DNA from: Pelagophyceae sp. CCMP2097
Taxonomy: Eukaryota > Sar > Pelagophyceae
DNA length: 45,651 nt
Assembly: GCA_026770575.1 (NCBI GenBank)
Contig: MU657177.1
Location: forward strand, 268,446 to 314,096
Reading direction: 5' to 3'
Shown: one piece after another, positions 38,778 through 45,651 of the stretch
Layout: each line of letters begins with the position of its first letter
How positions within the stretch are numbered: the first letter of the stretch is position 1
Notes under the pieces: generated by a model
What the model was told of the DNA's origin: nothing
The model's input: the letters and a program-made list of their open reading frames with translations, nothing else
Databases searched by the model: none
Made by a program: the position numbers and the translations under genes

Positions 38778-39813
38778 ATGCGGCTTCTCCCGCTGGCCAT
38801 CCTAACGTGGTCTGCGCTCGCGGACCAGCTGGCCGTAATCTTCTTCCATGTGCCAAAGACTGGCGGCGAGTCCGTCAACTTGTTCGCCGTTGGTCTGGGC
38901 ATGACTTACATCCGATGCACCACAAGAAACGAATACGACAACGCGCTGAGGAAGCTCCGCGACGCGAAAACGTGGGACAGTCCGGACCGCGGTGTTTTAG
39001 TGGAAGTCCATGGTACGTGCGTGCGACGGGGTGCTCGCGCCTCCAAGCATGCGACGGGGTGCTCGCGCCTCCAAACTGACGCTTCCTCCAAACTCGGACG
39101 CTGTAGGCATCTCCGACGGCCCTCTTTCGGCGTCGCCGCCGGCGTTCGTCGACGCGGCGCGCGGCCTCGCGGACCTGCGCTCGGCGGTGCCGGTGCGCCT
39201 CGTGGTCTTGACGGTCCTGCGCCAGTCGCCTACGAATCTCCTCGCGAGCGCGTTTGAATACTTTTGCGTCAAGCGAAATTGCGGCGCCAAAGACCACAGC
39301 GTTTCCTCGCTCCTCAACGTCTCGCGGCCGGACCCGCAGTGCGCATATTTGTCAGACGGGTGGGGCGGCTTCAACAGATGGAAGCCAAACGCCCCACCAA
39401 GACCGTCCGCAAACGACTGCACCCTTGTCGCGGAAGCGCTTCTACGAGAAGCGGACCACGTCGGCGAGACGGAGCACCTCGGCGCCACGCTCGCGCTGCT
39501 CGCGGCCCTGCGCGTCTCCTCTTCCACTGGTTCGGCGGCCACGACGCCCGAGGCGTTTCGTCTCGCGCGCGAGTCCGGCGCGGCTTCGCCGGCGTTGCAG
39601 CCGACGCGCGAGGTGCACGTGAACCATAATACCCGCGCGACCGTGATCAAGCGAAAACGGCTGAGCCGCCTTCAGGAGGCGATTGAGATGACTGCTTTAG
39701 ACAGCGTCTTGATCTCCAAAACGGCGGGCTTCACGGCTTTGAACCTCCTCGGCATGGCGCCGCCCGAGCTCAAGCCCTGCCAGAAACCGCCTTGTATGCC
39801 GCACAAACGATGA
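38778..39813 (+). CDS. Sulfotransferase-like secretory protein
   Basis: Two exons, 38778-39012 and 39107-39813, give 313 aa; the junction is VEVH+GISDGPLSAS with a GTACGT donor. The N-terminus is a signal or anchor (MRLLPLAILTWSALAD). FFHVPKTGGESV is the 5'-phosphosulfate-binding loop of PAPS-dependent carbohydrate sulfotransferases, and VLTVLRQSPTNLLASAFEYF fits the 3'-phosphate-binding region (LR...S). This suggests a Golgi enzyme transferring sulfate to a sugar or glycan; the acceptor is unknown. The C-terminus ends in a Cys/Pro/Lys cluster (KPCQKPPCMPHKR). Confidence 0.75.
39023..39074. repeat. 28-bp tandem duplication in sulfotransferase intron
   Basis: Two identical 24-bp copies beginning GCGACGGGGTGCTCG, 28 bp apart, occupy much of the single intron. 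They start within ten bases of the donor. Confidence 0.9.
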
Positions 39814-40087
39814 TCCACCGACATAGGACGATAAACTCCAGACCCACGTGCAACGACTCCTGAATCAACGAGGCGACTCCAGACCGATGCAACGAGGATA
39901 GACCCGCCATGAATGCCAACCCGAGAAGCCACCTCGAGCCTTCGCCGATCTTGGCGAGTTCCGAAAACGCCGTGCCGACGATAGGCCCGCATCCTCTCCC
40001 CCGTTGGCGAGCGGCCGTCTCCCCGTTGCCCGCGCCTATACGACTGCCTCGTCTTGTAAAGGCCGAGTGCTCCCGCATCTTTGAAGG

Positions 40088-41482
40088 ATGGCGTCTCGAT
40101 GGGCAAGATTTGCTTTAGACTGGAACACTACCCTCGCCAAGCGCCCGACGAACATGATGGCGACGTACCTCGCCGGCCAGACGGTGACATGGGCCGTGCT
40201 CCACGCGGGGCTCACCGCCACGGGCGCAGTATTCCCGCCCGAGCTCGCCGTCAAGCGCCGCGTCCGTTTCGCAAAGGCAGCCAGACGCGGGCCGTTTGCC
40301 ACGGTTGGACAGTCGACAGCTTGGAATATGGACTGCGAATGGACCAACGCGACCTTGATACTATATGATACTCTCACTGCTTGGACAATGGACCAACGCG
40401 AGCTGAATAGGTTGGGTGGCTCGCTACTAAACTCACAAAACGGTTCCGCCAACCCGCCAACGTCGCTTTAGCGGCTCTCGGCGTCAAGCTCTGCCCGGCG
40501 CTGTCGGACTTGAAGGTCTCGCCGCTGGTGACGGGCCAGTCGCCTCAAGATATGGCAAACCTAAAAGAAGGCTGGGCCACCGTACGCAAGTCCGTCGAGC
40601 CCACTATCGGCTCGACGCCGCTGGACCGCGCCGAGACGTTTGCGGGATGGGTCCAAGGGCCCGCGGACAAGTACGGCCTTGCTTACATCTTGACCGCAAA
40701 GGTGAGGATCCTTCCAAAAGGAACCTTCCAAAAGTCACCGTAGCCCCCTTCCATCACTCACCTTTAGGCCACGTCCGTCACGACGCTCGTCGGCGTCGGC
40801 GCGGCGGTGCACTACGGCCTGGACGTGCAGCCGGTGATGGTCTGGTTGGGCGCTGGGGATGGGATGCAGAGCACGGTCGGGTGCCTCGCGGCGGCGGCGT
40901 CGGCCAACGTACTATTTACGCCGCTGCACTTTATAGCGTCCGTCAAGGGCGCCCAAGCCCAGGACCGCCTCGCGCAGCACCTGGCGCCGATTGCGATGGA
41001 ACAGACCAAAGAGGACCACACCCCCGGCGGGCGCTTTTCTACGGAAAAGGAGTGGGAGGAGGTACGCTCTTCTCACATGTGTGCCCACTGCCCGAGAGTG
41101 GTTGGACCCTTCCTGCCAAGTGCTCCCCGCGACAACAATGCCCCCGCGCCCTCGAATACAAAGCCCCCGCGCGCTCTCGACGTGAGGCGTGAGGGTTTGA
41201 TTTAATATCCCGGGCTAGGCCATTGTTCAAAAGCAAGCGCAAGCGCTCTTCCTCGTCTGGATCCTCGTCACTTTCTACGCCTTTCGCGTATTACGCGCGG
41301 CCGAGGGCAAACCGCCCGCGGAAGACGGGCCCGCGGCGCCGCCGACGGGCGCGGCGGGCACCGCCGCCGGCCAAGTCGTCGACTCGCTCGTCGGCGCAGC
41401 CGTTTCAGCGTCGGAGGCGTTTACACCGCCGCCGGAGGCGTTTGCGCCGCCGCCGACACCGCCGCCGGGGCGGTACGTCTGA
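40088..41482 (+). CDS. DUF1279/FAM210-like membrane protein
   Basis: Four exons, 40088-40249, 40411-40701, 40768-41061 and 41219-41482, all phase 0, give 336 aa. The first junction reads PPELA+VGWLATKLTKRFRQPANVA and the second AYILTAK+ATSVTTLVGVG. The stretch DKYGLAYILTAKATSVTTLV, then VHYGLDVQPVMVWLG, resembles the DUF1279 core of FAM210 proteins (KYG ... GvDv ... LG), which act in mitochondria or plastids. Hydrophobic helices occur near residues 25-45, 150-190 and 255-270 (LFLVWILVTFYAFRVL). The C-terminus is a Pro/Ala tail with an EAFTPPPEAFAPPP repeat. The first donor is an off-consensus GTCAAG. Family assignment is moderate. Confidence 0.6.
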
Positions 41483-41544
41483 GATAGGGCCTTTGTGTGT
41501 GTATCCACGTAAATTTATCAAAAGCGCATGCCCGCTGGCGGGTG

Positions 41545-42523
41545 TTAGTCCGCCTTGCCCGCGTCGCGCGCCGCGTCGCCCGCGAGGACTTCGCCAGTTT
41601 GCGTGACGGAGTTTGGCTGGAAGGCGCCGACAGAAGCTGCGAGGCATGAGGGTTTTGAATATGGACTTTGCGATTCGCCCTCCGATTCGCGGAGGGCGCG
41701 TGCAGACATCATTCGAACCGAGCTGCGTGCAGAAAGACGCACCTGCGTCCTTGTACGTGCCTCCGGCGACGTCCCAGTACATGAAGAGGTGGCCGTAGTT
41801 CTTGCTGAAGAGCTTGTGGTGGACGTGGTGGTCCGCGGCAGTGCCGAAGCCTATCGCCTTGAAAAGCCCATCCCAGGCGTGGTCGAATTCCGAGTGGATG
41901 AGGCAGAGCCAGTTGGCGTATAAAGACCCAAAGGTCATGTACGTCCAGACGTTGCAATTGATCAGATTGGCGGTTAAATAAAGAGGCAACACAATCATCA
42001 ACAACGTGTCTCCTAAAGAGCCGTTGAACGCGTCAAATAATCTAGGATTCGTGAAGCGGTGGTGCGGCTTGTGCGAGATTCGGTAGATGGCGGCGTGCGC
42101 CTTGTGCTCGAAGCGGTGCATGGCGTATTGCAAAAAGTCCTGCAGCAAAAGGCACGCGAACGCCCGAGGCAGGTCAATCCCGCCCTCAAACGAGTAATAC
42201 GAATTCGGCATCATTTGAAGCATCCACGTCACGCTCAGGTATACACCCAGCAAAACGAAGCCCTCTGGCTGCGCTAAATGCGTCAAAACGCCCTCTTTGT
42301 AGTCGTACGCGGCAGAAGCGCCGTTCGGCTGAATCTTCTTAAGTTCGCCCAAAGCCTCGCTGCCGCGCCATCGCACGTACTGGTAAAGCAGCACCCAGAC
42401 CTGCCCCACGGCCACGGCGCCGATGCCCAAGGAAAGGCCCAGCGGGCTCGGCCGCGCGGACGGTTCGTAGGCGTACCTGGTCGAGTCGCGTTCAAGTGCG
42501 GAAGGCGCTGCAGTCATGCTCAT
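41545..42523 (-). CDS. Sterol C-5 desaturase-like (fatty acid hydroxylase superfamily)
   Basis: Di-iron membrane oxidase, ER. Exons 42523-41743 and 41636-41545 join as GTYKDA+ASVGAFQPNSVTQTG, giving 290 aa from this start. Three histidine boxes are visible: HRFEH, HKPHHR and, after an HSEFDH strand, DHHVHH. The context FSKNYGHLFMYWDVAGGTY strongly resembles ERG3/SC5D, which introduces the delta-5 double bond in sterols. Three to four hydrophobic segments surround the boxes (GLSLGIGAVAVGQVWVLLY and LTANLINCNVWTYMTFGSLY among them). An upstream frame (42785-42577, MLGAFLEVSWLPEFG ... LGLWPLLLTVPLAL) may be the true first exon, spliced from a GTGAGG donor into CATGACT, but that acceptor is weak. 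The start is therefore provisional. Confidence 0.8.
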
Positions 42524-42927
42524 TGAGTGCTCCCGAGTCTTCTCAAACCGACCCGCCCCCCCGCTCGCAGCCTCACCAGCTCTCGGGCCAGACTTTGTCG
42601 TAGTTGTGCCTTAAAGCCAGCGGCACCGTGAGCAGCAGCGGCCAAAGGCCGAGCGCCAGCGCCGTGCGCGCCGCGACCGTCGCAAAGGACGCCGCCGGCG
42701 CCGCCACGCCCGCCGGCCGCGCCGCCGCGACCTTGCACATTCCAAACTCGGGCAGCCAGCTCACTTCGAGGAACGCTCCCAGCAAATGCCGTGTAATTTC
42801 AAATTATGGGTCAAAACTGTCGAATTTTATGTTCCGAAAACTAAAGTTCGCCAAGGTTTCGGGATTCTGGCACGTGTCTGCTCTCGATCGCGCGCGGCCG
42901 CCCCGTCGAGGGCGGGGCGCCGTCACC

Positions 42928-44736
42928 ATGCTCGTGCAGCGGCTGTACGCGGAGGTCCTGCAGTCGAAGACGTATGCGGCGCTGCATGCAATCGACGACG
43001 CCGAGGCATCGCGGCCGCGGCGCGGATCGCCGCACGCCGCGTTTGAGGCGTGCGCGCCGGCGCGCCGGCCGTCACTGCTGTGTTTGTTGCCGCTCGAACT
43101 CGTGGGCTTGGTGCTACGGAGCCTCGACGCGGAAACTTTGGCCTCGGTGCTCTGCGCCTGCAAAAGTTTAAATGAGGCCGGTTTAAAAGAGGTCGCGCAC
43201 CTCGCGCATCTGCGCGGCGTTTCGCCCAGAGGCCTCGGCGTGCTGTGGCTGAAGCAGCTTTCTTCGGCGAGTGCAAACGCACGCGTGGCCATGAGCCACT
43301 CCACGGGGCTCGTCGTCGACAAGCGCGACCAAGCCCATGCTTTTGGAAAGTACCACTGGGCCCTTGGTCGCGACGCAACCGGCGCGGACAACGTGGTAGC
43401 AAACGGCGGCGACTACGGCACGCCGCGGCCCGTTTCGGCGTTATCGGGCGTGCGAATCGCGCGCGTGGCCGTGGGGTTTAACTCTGCGTTTGCCGCGAGC
43501 GAAACGGAACTGTGGTGCGTCTTTGGTGTGTTTGTGGAGGGCTCGTCGAACGCGGGTATGTCGAACTCGATACACGTATATGCACAAACCCACACGCGTC
43601 GTAAACGTAGGGCCTGGGGCATGAACCGCCGCGGCCAACTGGCCACGGGCGACCGCGACCACCGCGCGGCCCCGACCAAGGTCGGGTTCCCCTTTGACGG
43701 CAAGCGCATCATCACGTGCCTCGCGGCAGACGACTGCCGCGCGGTCGTGGTGTTAAGTGGGAAGGCGTACACGTGGGGGGAGTCTTTTGCAGCAGGCCGC
43801 CCGGACGTGCTCCAGCCCGCAGAAGTGGGCTGGCCTTCGATTGAAGACGGCGCCGTCGGCGCCGCGGGCTTGCTGGAGGCTCCGAGGCCGCCTTTGGTGG
43901 CGGCGTATTTAGGATGTTACTTTGCGGTGGCTCTCGATGCTTCGGGGTCTGTGTTTTGGTGGGGCGAAAAGTCTTTAGGCTTGGAAGGCCTCGAGGCGAC
44001 GCTGCGCAAAATTCCCTCTTTACGCAAAGTGGTCCACGCCTCGGTGGGCTTTAAGCACTGCCTCGCGATGACTTTAAGTGGCGAAGTCTACGCCTTTGGC
44101 AGGAACACGTGCAACCAAGTCGTCGCCTTACCAAACACAGAGGACATGATCCACAGCCCTCTCAAGGTTTTAGGTCTCGACCAAGTCGAAGTCGCCACTG
44201 TTTATGCCGGAGGGGGCACTTCGTTCGTCGTCTCCAAATGTGGCCAAGTCCGAGCCTGGGGCTACGGCGGCGACGGTGCTTTGGCGACGGGTTTGAGGCA
44301 CGAGATTCGGCGCGTCGGGCCGACTGTCGTCGACAGTTTGCTTGGCAAGCACGTGACTTCCTTATCTGGCTCATCGGGTTTTGTCGCCGTGGCAAAGGAC
44401 CGTTTTGGTGTTGAATCGTACATCACCTGGGGCCGTACCGCCGTCGTCGTCGCGGAGAAGGAATCGTCTAGAATCGTGCTCGAGCCGCACACGTTCGCGC
44501 TCTCTGGCTTAGCCGAGAAGCACGCAAACGCATTCGAGGCGCCAACGCTCGCTCTCGCCGCACCCGCTCCCGAGACTCGCGCTCCGACACCGGCCGAGCC
44601 GCGCGCGCCGACGCCGTCGGCGTACGTGGGCGGGGCGCTGCTGCGCTTCGCGGGCCCCGCGGCGACGGCGCTGCGCAGCGGCGCGCGCATGCTCCGCCCC
44701 TGCGGCTGCAAGGTCGCCGACTGCACAGACCAGTAA
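42928..44736 (+). CDS. F-box and RCC1-repeat protein
   Basis: Two exons, 42928-43514 and 43611-44736, give 570 aa. The 96-nt intron (GTGCGT...GTAG) is a multiple of three and open, so an unspliced reading is 32 residues longer. Splicing gives ELW+AWGMNRRGQLATGD, a proper RCC1 blade. Residues about 50-95 form an F-box (LLCLLPLELVGLVLRSLDAE, then LASVLCACKSLNEAG). RCC1-type repeats include HWALGRDATGADNVV, AVVVLSGKAYTWGESF, FAVALDASGSVFWWGEKSLG, LAMTLSGEVYAFGRNTCNQV and SFVVSKCGQVRAWGYGGDGA. The pairing suggests a substrate receptor of an SCF ubiquitin ligase. The C-terminal 80 residues are Ala/Pro-rich and end in a Cys cluster (CGCKVADC). Confidence 0.85.
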   Translation: MLVQRLYAEVLQSKTYAALHAIDDAEASRPRRGSPHAAFEACAPARRPSLLCLLPLELVGLVLRSLDAETLASVLCACKSLNEAGLKEVAHLAHLRGVSPRGLGVLWLKQLSSASANARVAMSHSTGLVVDKRDQAHAFGKYHWALGRDATGADNVVANGGDYGTPRPVSALSGVRIARVAVGFNSAFAASETELWCVFGVFVEGSSNAGMSNSIHVYAQTHTRRKRRAWGMNRRGQLATGDRDHRAAPTKVGFPFDGKRIITCLAADDCRAVVVLSGKAYTWGESFAAGRPDVLQPAEVGWPSIEDGAVGAAGLLEAPRPPLVAAYLGCYFAVALDASGSVFWWGEKSLGLEGLEATLRKIPSLRKVVHASVGFKHCLAMTLSGEVYAFGRNTCNQVVALPNTEDMIHSPLKVLGLDQVEVATVYAGGGTSFVVSKCGQVRAWGYGGDGALATGLRHEIRRVGPTVVDSLLGKHVTSLSGSSGFVAVAKDRFGVESYITWGRTAVVVAEKESSRIVLEPHTFALSGLAEKHANAFEAPTLALAAPAPETRAPTPAEPRAPTPSAYVGGALLRFAGPAATALRSGARMLRPCGCKVADCTDQ

Positions 44737-45186
44737 CTCGGAATCACTCCGGACTCGTTGGGGGCCGCGGCGGGCGTCCCGAGCCGATCGCAAAGGAAGG
44801 TTGCATTGGTTTCACATGGCAGCCTCGAGACACTGCATTTGGGATATCACACTGCATTTGGGATGCGACGAGGGAGCGTCTTCTCGGGGTCCCGCGCGAG
44901 AGGTTGGCAGTGACGTCAAAGGCCGCCGCGTCGTGAAAGAGCCCGGGTGAGCCGCGCGAAAGAGCTTTCCTACCAAGGACCCTTGTTTGATTGTGACCCT
45001 ATTTGAGAGAGCTATGAATGGCACCTGTCACGTATATCGGGACGCTCGCCGAGCTCCGAGCGGATCACTACAATGAAAGTGGCCGCCGCCCGCGAGAGGC
45101 GAAGCCACCGTCCACCGGAGAGACTGGACATCCTGTGATTTTTATTACATTGCTAGGAAGTTCCACCCCCAATTACAATTGTAGAG
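44737..45186. other. Intergenic stretch before the terminal element
   Basis: No gene recognised. It carries a 15-bp direct repeat, CACTGCATTTGGGAT, at 44831-44845 and 44850-44864, and a small palindrome around ACAATTGT just before the MITE. Confidence 0.5.
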
Positions 45187-45651
45187 TACAGTGCGAATGT
45201 GAGAGTAAGATAATGGATTTTATCTAAAGGCAAAGGCGGTCTCTGCCGCCAGTCGCTTATTTTTTAAGAAGGCGAAAGGCGCTGGCGGGCCGACTTTTTC
45301 GTCATCGTCGACCTCCGGGACCAACCATAGCCCCGCACCCCCCGGCTGCCGCCGCTGCTACCTGACGCATATGCGATAAACCACGCTTACGGTCCCTTCT
45401 GTGGTCACCCCTTGATGCACGGTGCAGCGAAAGCGTCGTCCACGTGAAAATCTTCACTAAACCCCGAGATTCAGCGACTTTTTAACCAGCTGCGACGAAG
45501 CCCATGGACGGCTGAGGACAGCCCCCAAGGCCGATTATCTTATATTTTAAGCAGGCAAAGGCGACAGGCACTGTCGATTCGCTTAAGTTTTAAGAAAAAA
45601 AAGGCAACGGGTTGCCTTTGGCCATTATCTTACTCTCACATTCGCACTGTA
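45187..45651. mobile_element. Tc1/mariner-type MITE with 30-bp perfect terminal inverted repeats
   Basis: The left end (45187-45216, starting TACAGTGCGAATG) and the right end (45622-45651, ending CATTCGCACTGTA) are perfect reverse complements over 30 bp. The outermost TA on each side fits a TA target duplication, and CAGTG is the usual terminal sequence of Tc1/mariner/pogo elements. The interior of about 400 bp has no transposase frame. It has internal symmetry: a TCGCTTA-T-rich-TTAAG segment occurs near both ends, and AAGGCAAAGGCG-type motifs are repeated. It is therefore a non-autonomous element. The window ends exactly at the last TA, so its right flank cannot be checked. Confidence 0.85.

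Noticed and set aside
43515..43610. Treating the F-box/RCC1 gene as a single exon
   Set aside because: The 96-nt insert is open and a multiple of three, but has GTGCGT and GTAG ends and breaks an RCC1 blade; splicing restores LWAWGMNRRGQLATGD.
1..45651. CRISPR arrays, bacterial operons, defence islands or viral genes
   Set aside because: No regularly spaced repeats and no phage, transposase or defence proteins were seen; spliceosomal introns throughout show a eukaryotic nuclear genome.

Overview
This window looks like nuclear DNA of a eukaryote with a compact, GC-rich, intron-bearing genome. The best fit is a stramenopile (heterokont) alga, possibly a pelagophyte. That placement is inference from the style of the genes; I could not run a search. 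The evidence is short spliceosomal introns (mostly about 50-190 nt) that restore conserved domains exactly when removed, strictly eukaryotic proteins (TFIIE-beta, an R-SNARE, a cyclic-nucleotide-dependent AGC kinase, a SAYSvFN protein, an F-box/RCC1 protein) and N-termini that could be plastid presequences. About 24 genes fill 45.6 kb, so density is high. Exon limits below were worked out by hand from GT/AG sites, reading phase and protein continuity.

Layout. 0.3-1.0 kb: an orphan ORF. 1.4-5.4 kb: a divergent pair, an SSS/DUR3-like solute symporter (minus) and a zinc-type alcohol dehydrogenase (plus). 5.6-6.8 kb: a WD40 repeat protein cut from its N-terminal part by an in-frame TAG. 7.6-10.7 kb: a membrane-anchored YHS-domain protein and a probable MATH plus signal-peptidase-I fusion. 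10.9-15.4 kb: a divergent pair of a five-exon cysteine-rich protein and an LRR protein, then a small four-exon orphan. 15.8-17.6 kb: an endonuclease/exonuclease/phosphatase-fold protein, followed by a small hairpin element. 17.9-21.6 kb: a long secretory-pathway coiled-coil membrane protein built by exon duplication. 22.2-25.5 kb: a divergent pair of a five-repeat helicase-associated (HA) domain protein and an RluA/RPUSD-type pseudouridine synthase whose first intron holds a minisatellite. 26.2-30.5 kb: a divergent pair of a Uup-like ABC-F ATPase and TFIIE-beta. 30.8-35.5 kb: a SAYSvFN protein and a PKG-like kinase with a possible N-myristoylation site. 35.9-38.5 kb: a divergent pair of a histone-H1-tail-like Lys/Ala/Pro protein and an R-SNARE lacking the zero-layer arginine. 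38.8-41.5 kb: a sulfotransferase-like protein and a DUF1279/FAM210-like membrane protein. 41.5-44.7 kb: a divergent pair of a sterol C-5 desaturase-like enzyme and an F-box/RCC1 protein. 45.2-45.65 kb: a 465-bp element with perfect 30-bp terminal inverted repeats and TA ends, which reads as a Tc1/mariner-type MITE.

The genes are housekeeping and cell-biology genes in no common pathway; I see no operon-like or defence-type cluster. The most unusual content lies in gene architecture: the ten-cysteine module at 12.2-11.7 kb, the exon-duplicated coiled-coil gene, the MATH/signal-peptidase fusion, the zero-layer SNARE change, two possible 22-nt introns, a splice-donor preference for GTGCGT, and the terminal MITE.
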